This document shows positions 7,464-14,674 of a stretch of 27,579 bases of DNA, piece by piece (position 1 is the stretch's first letter; every line of letters starts with the position of its first letter). This DNA comes from an uncultured Lachnospiraceae bacterium (GTDB lineage: Bacteria; Bacillota; Clostridia; Lachnospirales; Lachnospiraceae). Below the pieces are notes generated by a model that worked only from the letters and a program-made list of their open reading frames with translations, was not told the origin of the DNA and made no database searches. A program made the translations under genes and the position numbers. The stretch is taken from contig CAJUFE010000067.1 of assembly GCA_910585635.1 (NCBI GenBank), positions 1 through 27,579 of the forward strand. The letters are read 5' to 3'.

Positions 7464-9659
7464 ATGAGCCAGGAACAGCTGGTGGTCAATGGGGCATTGG
7501 TATGCTGTACCATGACAGAGAAACCTTCAAAGGATAAGCTGGGGGATACGGAGAATTATAAGATCTATCGGATCGTACATTTAGGGGACACCAATAATGG
7601 GGCTTTTGGGTTGGACGAGGCATTCCTGACCGAGTACGATGCCGGGGCGGAGCTGTATATCGAGCCCTTCCCGGTCTGCAGATCGCCCTATTATGCAAGG
7701 GCCTTACAGGATATCGCTTCCTATCTGCAGGGGCTGAAGAGAGCGAGCACGGATGCTGGTGAGCAGTCCAGGATCGAGGACCGCTGCCAGCTGCTGCGGC
7801 AGCTGGCCCAGGCGGCGGTAGAACGGGAGCAGATCGTCAGAGGGGACTGGCGGGGGCAGTGTGTGATGGAGCTGCTGGATCAGTGGTTCAACTGCAGCAG
7901 CACATTGGCTATCGATGATTTTATGCAGTGTCTGGAAAGGTTAAAAGGGGAGTTGGATGGGATCTGTGGAGAGCTGGACGACTTAGCGGCTCAGGTGCTG
8001 CGGGCAGCAAGGGAGGCGATGGGAGAGGAGCTTGAAAGAGCGGAGATGATGCTCCTGAAAGGCGAGCTCTCTTTGATCAGGGAGCCGGATCCCCTGGAGC
8101 TGGTGTCAACGATCAGAGGGATCCAAGAGATAGAAGGAGAGGATGGGGAAAAGGATAAGGATAAGATGTACAGTTGGCGATATCTGTCAGGCCAGGAAGA
8201 AAAGGGTGGGCTGGCGGAAGAGCTGACGGAGGAAGAGGCACGGTCGCTGCTGGACGGCTATCAGAAGATACGGGATGTACTATCCCAGCGATATACATGG
8301 GGCAAGGAACTGCGAAAAAGGTTATATGCGGTCACGCTGCGGTATACACTGGGGGTCCGTGAGATGGGTGGAGGATCGTCCTATGTGGACGCAGGGAAAT
8401 ATGTGGATGGAGAGGGAGATGAGTTGGTAAAGGAGGTGGAGGATGTCTGGCGTTGGATCCAGGAAGAAGTGCAGGAACTGGATAAGGCGGACATCTGGTC
8501 CATCATCGAAAAGTATGATCTGACCGTTCCGTATCAGGCTTATCGAGACTATATGGGGGATCTGTACGATAAGATCCATGATCTGTATCAGCTCGCATCC
8601 ACAGTCAAGATAAGTTCAGACGCTCCGGCGCTGGTCACCACAGCCTCCTATCTGATGTGCAGGTGCGGGGGGCGGATCGAGATCCTGAGCAGCGGGCAGT
8701 GGGTGGAAGAGGTGGATTCTAAGGTAGATGAGCATATCGTGGAGATCCTGCGTTTTGCAGAAAAGGATATATACGGTCTGATGCAGACTTATGGGGCATA
8801 TGCGGATACACCGGATACAGAGGACTATGCCAACACGAGATATTCCACCTTGATCGCTCTAAATGGGATCCATGTCATCCTGGAGTCGATGGGGGTAGAG
8901 GGGGTATATAAGGATATCAAGGACCTGGAGGAGGTCAGGAGGAAGTATCCGCTCCCGAACATCTCGATCGATCTGGTGCCGCAGAACGAGGTGGAAGCGA
9001 CGAAGGCCAGGCAGGCTATAGCAAGGGAAGCGGCGGATAGCCTCCCATTTGGGTTAAACTGGATCTTTAAGGTATTGTTCTTTATGGTAGATATGTCTAA
9101 CCGTTTTGAAAATGAAGGGGATAATGTGAAGAAGGTTGCGGAAGGGGAGGTGGAAGCGGCTACAGAAGGCTGGATCAAAGAAGAGGACTGGGATAAAATG
9201 GTCAAATGGGGAGATGCTGGACTGGAGACATGGGATGCGCTAAGTAAAGGGGCGGATGTGGTGGATGATGCGTTAAAAGATATAGCTGAGGAAGAACTTC
9301 CAAAGGAAATTGCTTTTTTAAAAAACACAGCAGGTAAAGTAAAGAAGATCAATGATAATGGTTTTTTAAAAGGTATAAATGCAGTGGGTTCTGCTGTAAC
9401 ATGGTGCCGATTGCTACAGGATCTTATGACGCGATCTTATGCCCTTTTTGTTGGAAAGATCACGATTGAGGTCAATACCGGGTGGGATAAATATACATAT
9501 GAAGCAAACTATGATGGGGAGGGGGCTTTGATCGGAAATATCTTATATAGGAAGAGCTATCTGGGAAGAGATATGTTCACGAATCTAGGGACAGCACATT
9601 TTTATGACAATGGAAGCCCTTATATGTTTGGAATCTATGAAGGAGATGGAGGAAAATGA
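7464..9659 (+). CDS. PAAR-like (DUF4280-type) protein with effector-like C-terminus
   Basis: 731 residues from ATG 7464. Two parts recall DUF4280/PAAR-like tip proteins: the N-terminus QLVVNGALVCCTMTEKPSK (residues 5-23) with PFPVCRSPYYA near 72, and TTASYLMCRCGGRIEILSSG near 391-410. Between them lies a long charged helical region (about 85-380), an unusual insertion. After about 415 the protein is mostly helical, with a hydrophobic segment (NWIFKVLFFMVDM, about 532-544) and a small beta-rich end (IEVNTGWDKYTYEANYDGEG). From about 9290 on the DNA becomes AT-richer, as is common for swapped toxin ends. It overlaps the lipoprotein gene by 4 bases and follows the Eag-like gene. Probable cargo effector of the spike; no catalytic toxin motif is recognised, so the activity is unknown. 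Confidence 0.65.
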   Translation: MSQEQLVVNGALVCCTMTEKPSKDKLGDTENYKIYRIVHLGDTNNGAFGLDEAFLTEYDAGAELYIEPFPVCRSPYYARALQDIASYLQGLKRASTDAGEQSRIEDRCQLLRQLAQAAVEREQIVRGDWRGQCVMELLDQWFNCSSTLAIDDFMQCLERLKGELDGICGELDDLAAQVLRAAREAMGEELERAEMMLLKGELSLIREPDPLELVSTIRGIQEIEGEDGEKDKDKMYSWRYLSGQEEKGGLAEELTEEEARSLLDGYQKIRDVLSQRYTWGKELRKRLYAVTLRYTLGVREMGGGSSYVDAGKYVDGEGDELVKEVEDVWRWIQEEVQELDKADIWSIIEKYDLTVPYQAYRDYMGDLYDKIHDLYQLASTVKISSDAPALVTTASYLMCRCGGRIEILSSGQWVEEVDSKVDEHIVEILRFAEKDIYGLMQTYGAYADTPDTEDYANTRYSTLIALNGIHVILESMGVEGVYKDIKDLEEVRRKYPLPNISIDLVPQNEVEATKARQAIAREAADSLPFGLNWIFKVLFFMVDMSNRFENEGDNVKKVAEGEVEAATEGWIKEEDWDKMVKWGDAGLETWDALSKGADVVDDALKDIAEEELPKEIAFLKNTAGKVKKINDNGFLKGINAVGSAVTWCRLLQDLMTRSYALFVGKITIEVNTGWDKYTYEANYDGEGALIGNILYRKSYLGRDMFTNLGTAHFYDNGSPYMFGIYEGDGGK

Positions 9660-10960
9660 AAAAAATGCTGCGAGGGGCAAACATTTTATTAATGATAGCG
9701 TGTGTTTCCATGCTTATAGGTTGTACAGCAGGACCACCTGTGGAGGAAAGTAAAGTAGCGGAGGAGATGGGTTCATCAGAAGGGGCGGGTGTGCTTGGAT
9801 CAGAAGTTGGATCGACTGGGGGACCCGGAGATGCGGTGAAAGAAGATGGTCAGCTGATGGATGATACATATTATGTTGTCGATATCTATAGTACCTTGAT
9901 GCTTTGCGAGGATGATGGAGTCCCGGGATACAAAGATGCTATCCAGGCATTAAAAGGTGATAGTGCATCTGTGGCAGAGGCCATAGAACGATTAGGTGAT
10001 ATGGAACAGACCCCAGCGGTCATGAATGCGATCGGAGTGGGGTATATGCGTTTGGATCAGAGTGAGGAGGCCAAAAAGATCCTGGAAGGAGCATTGGAGA
10101 TGGCAGATGACGACCAGGAGCAGGCCTGTATATTGAACAATCTGGGCAGTGTACGTTTTCTAAAGGGAGAAGATATCATCAATGACAGGGTCGCTGTACG
10201 ATACGAGCAAGCTCTTGAAATGGAGAGGGACCCGATACGTAGGATAGTGATCCGTGCAAACCGTCTGGTGTATGGACCATATCTATACCTAAAGGATGAC
10301 AAGTGGAAAGAAAAGATAGATAAGGATATCGAACAAATACTAAAAGATGAAAAGAGTGTGCTTGGATCGAACCAGCTAGCAGGTATACGCTGCTATCTGA
10401 CACTGGCAGAGTGCGGTCCATGGGATAAGGTGATAGGATATTATGAGAAAGCCTTAGGATTGAACCGTGAACAATATCAATATAGGGCCATCGATATGTC
10501 CGTATATTCTAGCTTAAGGAAATATTATCGTATAAATGGCGATCTAGAAAGAGCACTTGGATATGCAGATAAAGGGATCGAGGCGGGAGAGGGATTTTTA
10601 TTGGATACAGATGACTTTCGTATCGGATCATATCTGGCTAAAGGGATCTTACTTGTTAAAAGGAAGGACTATGATGAGGCGATCCAATGCTTAGCCCCGA
10701 TATTAGAGCTAGAGGGATATGACATGGATCTAAAAGCGATGATATACTTAAGCTCTGGAGAAGCCTACTATGGAAAAGGAGACTTTTCTAAAGCAGAAGA
10801 AATGGTAAAAAAGGCATACGACTTTTTTGGTCAGTATAAGAAAGAGAAAGGTCACGATGACTGGGATAGCAGAGAGATGTTGGAGGCGTATGATGAAGAG
10901 GATCGCTATGAGAGCGACCCAGAGTACATGCAGTGGGTCTGGGATCAGCTCCAGGGATAG
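9656..10960 (+). CDS. TPR-repeat lipoprotein, candidate immunity protein
   Basis: 434 residues. ATG 9656 overlaps the effector stop (ATGA), with AAGGAG/GGAGG at 9640-9652. A lipoprotein signal is clear: MKKMLRGANILLMIACVSML followed by IGC, with the lipidated Cys at residue 23. A Glu/Gly/Ser linker runs to about 60. The mature part is helical with TPR-like units, for example AIGVGYMRLDQSEEAKKILE, ACILNNLGSVRFLKGED, LERALGYADKGIEAGEG and AMIYLSSGEAYYGKGDFSKA. In a Gram-positive cell this places it on the outer face of the membrane. Coupling to the effector and shared AT-richer composition suggest that it neutralises that effector outside the cytoplasm. A structural or secretion accessory role is the alternative. 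Lipoprotein and TPR calls are firm, immunity is inference. Confidence 0.8.
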   Translation: MKKMLRGANILLMIACVSMLIGCTAGPPVEESKVAEEMGSSEGAGVLGSEVGSTGGPGDAVKEDGQLMDDTYYVVDIYSTLMLCEDDGVPGYKDAIQALKGDSASVAEAIERLGDMEQTPAVMNAIGVGYMRLDQSEEAKKILEGALEMADDDQEQACILNNLGSVRFLKGEDIINDRVAVRYEQALEMERDPIRRIVIRANRLVYGPYLYLKDDKWKEKIDKDIEQILKDEKSVLGSNQLAGIRCYLTLAECGPWDKVIGYYEKALGLNREQYQYRAIDMSVYSSLRKYYRINGDLERALGYADKGIEAGEGFLLDTDDFRIGSYLAKGILLVKRKDYDEAIQCLAPILELEGYDMDLKAMIYLSSGEAYYGKGDFSKAEEMVKKAYDFFGQYKKEKGHDDWDSREMLEAYDEEDRYESDPEYMQWVWDQLQG

Positions 10961-10997
10961 GGCGGGATGACGGAGATGAGATACGAGGAGGGATGAT

Positions 10998-12350
10998 ATG
11001 GATAAACTGGATCTAAGGATCGAGCCGGTGGAGCTCTCGCCGATCTTGACCTGTGAGATCGGAGAAAAGGTCAACCAGCACGCAAGGGCGACCGTGAGCG
11101 GCTTTGTGAAAGGAGAGGACCATGTGCTCCTGAGCCAGCTGTACCATAAGGAGTTCACCATAAGGCTGGGGCTGGAGGACGGATCTGAGCGTTATCTCTT
11201 CCGCGGCATCGCAGAGGAGGCCGAGATCCGGGAGGAGGGAGGCGTGAAACGGCTGACCGTGAAGGCTGCCTCCCATACGGCCAAGCTGGACATAGAGAAA
11301 AACCTGCGGGTGTTCCAGGACACCGAAAAGACCTGCCAGATGGTCACAGACTATATCATCTCCCGCTACAAGGAAAAGATCGGGGTCATCTATGAGCCCA
11401 AAGCCCGGGAGACGGTCCGGCAGGAGCTGATCGTCCAGTACAGAGAGACCGACTGGGCGTTCCTCAAAAGGCTGGCGGCAAAGCTGGGGCTGGTCCTGGT
11501 AGCTGACCATCATAATGCCTATCCCTGTTTTTACTTTGGCCTGCCGGACAGGGACTGGATCGATCTGGGAGACCATCTCGACTATCAGGTCAGCTACCCG
11601 GGTCATAGAAAAGAGGATGCGGGATATGAGGTCCAGTATGGAGAGCTCTTAGACCTGTGCGCTAAGGTGAGGTTCCTGGGCCGGAGGCTGCGGATATATC
11701 AGAAGAGGATCCTCCTGTCCGGAGGCGCTCTGACCTGTTCCTATACCCTGCGCCGTGAAGAAGGGTTCCGGCAGGAGCCTTATGAAAATGAGGGGCTCAT
11801 CGGCTGCTCGCTGACCGGAAAGGTGCGGTCGGTGGAGCATGATGTGGTCAGGATCGGGATGGACTGCGAGGATATACGGGGCAGCAACAGTAAGGCATAC
11901 CCGTATGCGACCGTGTATTCCTCCCCGGATGGCACAGGCTGGTACTGTATGCCGGAGGAGGGGGATACGGTGCGGTTATATTTCCCGGACGCGGACGCAG
12001 ATGATGCCTATGTGGCCAGCGCGGTGCATCTGGGTGTGGTGGATGATAAGAGAAGGGATCCGGAAAAAAAGTCGATCCGGACGATCCACGATAAAGAGGT
12101 GCGGTTCACCCCGGACCAGATCTGCATCACCAACCACAAGGGCATGTGGATCCTATTGGATGACGAGAAGGGGATCCAGATCAAGAGTAAGAAGCAGATA
12201 GCGCTGACCGCAACAGACGGGATCAGCCTGACCAGCGGCGGCCCGATCCTGGTGGAAGGGGAGGATGGGATCATCCTAAAGGAAAAGGAGAACTCCCTGC
12301 TCATCCGGGATGGGATCCGGCAGAACGGGATGGATATCCAGTTCAAGTAG
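10998..12350 (+). CDS. VgrG/phage gpD-like spike protein B
   Basis: 450 residues from ATG 10998, after GAGGAGGG (about 10985-10992). The layout parallels spike A: hub domain with QYRETDWAFLKR at 147-158, an OB-like domain from about 269 (CSLTGKVRSVEHDVVRIGM, then MPEEGDTVRLYFPDADA), and a shorter beta needle at about 365-450 (MWILLDDEKGIQIKSKKQIA, then ITLTSGG-like turns). It lacks the helical tail of spike A. GC content returns to the high level of the block after the AT-richer effector/lipoprotein pair, so that pair looks inserted between two core genes. Two spikes could form a mixed tip or be alternative tips with different cargo. Identification as VgrG-like is strong. Confidence 0.88.
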   Translation: MDKLDLRIEPVELSPILTCEIGEKVNQHARATVSGFVKGEDHVLLSQLYHKEFTIRLGLEDGSERYLFRGIAEEAEIREEGGVKRLTVKAASHTAKLDIEKNLRVFQDTEKTCQMVTDYIISRYKEKIGVIYEPKARETVRQELIVQYRETDWAFLKRLAAKLGLVLVADHHNAYPCFYFGLPDRDWIDLGDHLDYQVSYPGHRKEDAGYEVQYGELLDLCAKVRFLGRRLRIYQKRILLSGGALTCSYTLRREEGFRQEPYENEGLIGCSLTGKVRSVEHDVVRIGMDCEDIRGSNSKAYPYATVYSSPDGTGWYCMPEEGDTVRLYFPDADADDAYVASAVHLGVVDDKRRDPEKKSIRTIHDKEVRFTPDQICITNHKGMWILLDDEKGIQIKSKKQIALTATDGISLTSGGPILVEGEDGIILKEKENSLLIRDGIRQNGMDIQFK

Positions 12351-12351
12351 A

Positions 12352-12471
12352 GCGGGCGGAGTGGAGGAGTATATGGAGTGGAGGAGCAGGCGGAGCGGAA
12401 GGGGCGGGTAGAGTGGTGGAGCGGAGGAGTGGGTAGAGCGGAGGCGCGGGTAGAGTGGAGGTACGGGCAGG
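12352..12471 (+). repeat. Degenerate purine-rich tandem repeats in intergenic gap
   Basis: The 349-base gap after spike B starts with about 120 bases made almost only of G and A, built from variants of GAGTGGAGG and GGGTAGAGYGG. Clear copies of the latter begin at 12406, 12431 and 12448. Nearly every unit resembles a ribosome-binding site. The rest of the gap (12472-12699) shows a repeated GATATC word and many GATC sites but no convincing gene or terminator. Confidence 0.7.
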
Positions 12472-12699
12472 ATGTCGAAAAACGGCATTTTTGCTGTAGG
12501 ATTTCGGCGGACATATTGCAGAGAGGGCGATCGGAGCGGTAAGCTTAAAAATAGGATATCGCACGGGATATCTTTCTGGATCACCCACAGGGATGATCGG
12601 ATCCCTGCCGCTAGATGAGGGGATCATGGGATCGGGATCGGGTCAACCTGCGATCGCGAGATGCTAAAGAGAAGGATAAAGAGAGTGGAGGGATAAGTG

Positions 12700-13260
12700 A
12701 TGGAACAGAATATGGGACAAAACGTGGAGCAGGAAGAGAGGATCATGGACTATCGGCTATCCGATGTGGTCAGCTGTCTGGGAAAGCAGGAGGATGACTA
12801 CACAAGGCGTTTCCGGAGGCTGAGGGAAAAAAGGCGTACCTTTAATATCTGCGCCGCCCTGTTCGGCTATCATTGGCTGGTCTATCGGCTGATGGTGGTG
12901 GAAGCCCTTGTGCTGTACGCGGTGGACCTGGCGGCGGAGATATTCCTGCCGGCGGTATTGCTGAAGGCCACGGGCTACAGTGACGGGGCGGTGGTGTTAG
13001 GCGGGCTGTGCACCCTGCTCATCGGGATCGTGCAGTTTGTGGTCATGGGCTTTTTTGGCGATCAGATCTATTGGCGGCATATCAAGGGGCTCATGGACAG
13101 CTTCCAGTGTAAGGATAAGGGCAAGGACTCCCAGACCCAGGCCGAGCTGCGCCGGTTGGGCGGTGTCAGTGTGCCGATGGTCCTGTTCTGCATCGTATTG
13201 ACCGTGATGATCAGGCAGGGGTGTAAGATCCTGGTGGCCAGATGGCTCCTGGGGATATAA
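12700..13260 (+). CDS. DUF2628-like membrane protein
   Basis: 186 residues. ATG 12700 follows GGAGGG (12687-12692) at seven bases; the GTG at 12697 directly before it is less well spaced. Residues 1-47 are charged and cytoplasmic-looking. Then comes the hallmark of DUF2628 proteins, FNICAALFGYHWLVYRLM (48-65), followed by hydrophobic segments at about 66-90, 96-120 and 155-176, with a Lys-rich loop (CKDKGKDSQTQAELRR) between the last two. DUF2628 proteins are small inner-membrane proteins of unknown function. Within an injection-type gene block it might anchor or dock the particle at the producer membrane, but nothing in the sequence proves this. The next gene starts 12 bases after the stop. 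Confidence 0.7.
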   Translation: MEQNMGQNVEQEERIMDYRLSDVVSCLGKQEDDYTRRFRRLREKRRTFNICAALFGYHWLVYRLMVVEALVLYAVDLAAEIFLPAVLLKATGYSDGAVVLGGLCTLLIGIVQFVVMGFFGDQIYWRHIKGLMDSFQCKDKGKDSQTQAELRRLGGVSVPMVLFCIVLTVMIRQGCKILVARWLLGI

Positions 13261-13272
13261 AAGGGGACCGGT

Positions 13273-13800
13273 ATGGAGTATCTCAGGCTGATGCAGGACA
13301 GGAGACATCTCCATACGCCATATATCCACACGCTCCGGGATGTGGTGCGGAAGGAAGAGGATCTGTATATCCACGACGGCGCATCGATCCCGGACCACAG
13401 CACCGTGTTCGTATATACCGACCAGCCCAGTGAGTTTGTCAGTATCCTGGACGAGCAGATCTATCTGGTGAGCGAGAGCGTGAAAAAGGTATTTTCCATG
13501 TATGCTCCTCTCCTGCGGTATAAGCAGTTCTTTTTGTTCAATAACCGCAGAGGGGAGCATCACATCTATCACGCCCCGATCTTTAGGCAGCTGCATTGTA
13601 TCGCACCGGAGAGCCGGTGGAACCCATTTGGGAACCGGGTCACGCACTGTGTCCTGGACAAGGAGAGGATTGGGAACGAGCCGATCTTCAAGGTGGCAGG
13701 CGCCGGGGAGCGTATCGTCGTTATACGGCTGGATGTGGCGGAGAGCCTGTTGCGGAGGGGGATCATCGATCTTAGGCTGGAGGAGATGGAGGTAAGGTGA
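13273..13800 (+). CDS. Imm11/DUF1629-like protein
   Basis: 175 residues from ATG 13273 (MEYLRLMQDRRHLHTPYIHT), preceded by AAAAGGGGA. The central part, VSILDEQIYLVSESVKKVFS, then MYAPLLRYKQFFLF, and the end, GERIVVIRLDVAESLLRRGI, follow the order seen in Imm11 (DUF1629) proteins, where a strand-rich domain is followed by a se/seVkkvf-type helix. Imm11 proteins occur as immunity proteins in polymorphic toxin loci and also in phage-tail-like clusters. There is no signal or membrane segment. Its stop codon lies within the first unit of the repeat array at 13797. Assignment is by resemblance only. It may instead be a conserved non-immunity component, because it sits far from the effector. Confidence 0.45.
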   Translation: MEYLRLMQDRRHLHTPYIHTLRDVVRKEEDLYIHDGASIPDHSTVFVYTDQPSEFVSILDEQIYLVSESVKKVFSMYAPLLRYKQFFLFNNRRGEHHIYHAPIFRQLHCIAPESRWNPFGNRVTHCVLDKERIGNEPIFKVAGAGERIVVIRLDVAESLLRRGIIDLRLEEMEVR

Positions 13801-13895
13801 GATGGGGATGCGGTGGGATGGGGAAGCGGTGAGGATGATGGGGGATGTGGTGAGATGGAGGTGTGGTGAGATGGGGATGCAGTGAGATGGGGATG
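13797..13895 (+). repeat. 16-bp-period tandem repeats of GTGAGATGGGGATG type
   Basis: Copies of GTGAGATGGGGATG or a close variant start at 13797, 13850, 13866 and 13882, the last three in an exact 16-base period; degenerate units (GGTGGGATGGGG, GGGGATGACGG) fill the space and continue to about 13925. The array begins on the stop codon of the preceding gene and occupies most of the 205-base gap before the next gene. Units combine ribosome-site-like purines with ATG and GTG triplets. Confidence 0.8.
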
Positions 13896-14005
13896 TGGTG
13901 GGGATGACGGGGGGATGTGGGAAAGGTGATGAGGATGGGGATAAGACGAGGCGGCTGAGGGCAGTAATGGGAGATCATCAGGAGTGATGAGGGGTGGGTA
14001 GATAT

Positions 14006-14614
14006 ATGGAAGATGTGATCGCTAGGAGGTTCCTGGCGGATATAGAGGCCTTTGCAAACGAGCGGTTTGAAAGGTACAGAGAGCAGATACGGGCGGAGTA
14101 TGCAGCTGGGTGTATGAAGGATGGAGAGTCCTTTCTGGCGTGCCTTGAGGATCTTGCAGGACGATACCGTCGGTTGGAAGAGCAGGCGGTGACAGGGGCG
14201 GTCAGGGAGATCTATCTGTCCTTTATGCGGACCTCGATCCTCCTGGATGTGCCGCCCTATCGGATCGACCTTTATGATGAGCGGGGACGGAGGTCTGTGG
14301 TGGAATGTGCCGGGGGATGGGACTTTGGGCTGGTATATGGGTATTTTAGAGAGATGAAGGCAGAGTTGGAGCAGCGGTTTGGGCGGCAGAGCCGGGTCAG
14401 GGGGTATGTGCTGGATGGGATGCTCTATGACCTGGGGGACAGGTTCCATCGGGTGGCATGTGAGCTGATCCCGGAGATGGTCGCAGGGGTGGGGGAGAGG
14501 ATACGGGAGATCGAGGGGCTGGAGGGGGATGTGAGGGTGTATCTGGGGGAGTTTTTGGATAGGGCGGAGGTGGTTTGGGGAGGAGGGAGCGGACTATTGG
14601 AAAAAAGTCTTTAG
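14006..14614 (+). CDS. Uncharacterised 202-residue protein, likely paralogue of the block's first gene
   Basis: ATG 14006 follows GAGGGGTGGG; an in-frame GTG at 13994 is the alternative. The protein is soluble, acidic and helical. Its sequence order, REIYLSFMRTS near 75, RIDLYDERGRRS near 90, WDFGLVYGYF near 108 and a helical C-terminal half, parallels IYLVRPMTS, DLYLDEDR, YWYPELVY in the protein at 891-1490, which has almost the same length. The stretch GVGERIREIEGLEGD and the Gly-rich tail are specific to this copy. It is the last GC-rich gene before composition drops sharply at 14615. No named family is recognised; a structural or regulatory accessory of the particle is inferred from location only. 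Confidence 0.65.
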   Translation: MEDVIARRFLADIEAFANERFERYREQIRAEYAAGCMKDGESFLACLEDLAGRYRRLEEQAVTGAVREIYLSFMRTSILLDVPPYRIDLYDERGRRSVVECAGGWDFGLVYGYFREMKAELEQRFGRQSRVRGYVLDGMLYDLGDRFHRVACELIPEMVAGVGERIREIEGLEGDVRVYLGEFLDRAEVVWGGGSGLLEKSL

Positions 14615-14674
14615 GGCATTGACAGTATATGCGGGCGGAACGGTTGTCCGATAAAAAAACAAAGGAGATTCTAA

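Noticed and set aside
12472..12618. 48-codon ORF (MSKNGIFAVGF...) in the gap after spike B
   Set aside because: No good ribosome site, odd codon use and no protein-like pattern; most likely chance open frame.
13797..13895. Possible CRISPR array
   Set aside because: Units are 16 bp, contiguous and degenerate, with no unique spacers and no cas genes.
13772..14449. 225-residue minus-strand open frame, Pro/His-rich
   Set aside because: It is the complement of the GTGAGATGGGG repeats and of the 202-residue gene; its low-complexity sequence reflects the repeats.
14619..14655. Promoter for the giant gene (TTGACA with GATAAA)
   Set aside because: Spacing of about 25 bases is too long for a normal sigma-A promoter.
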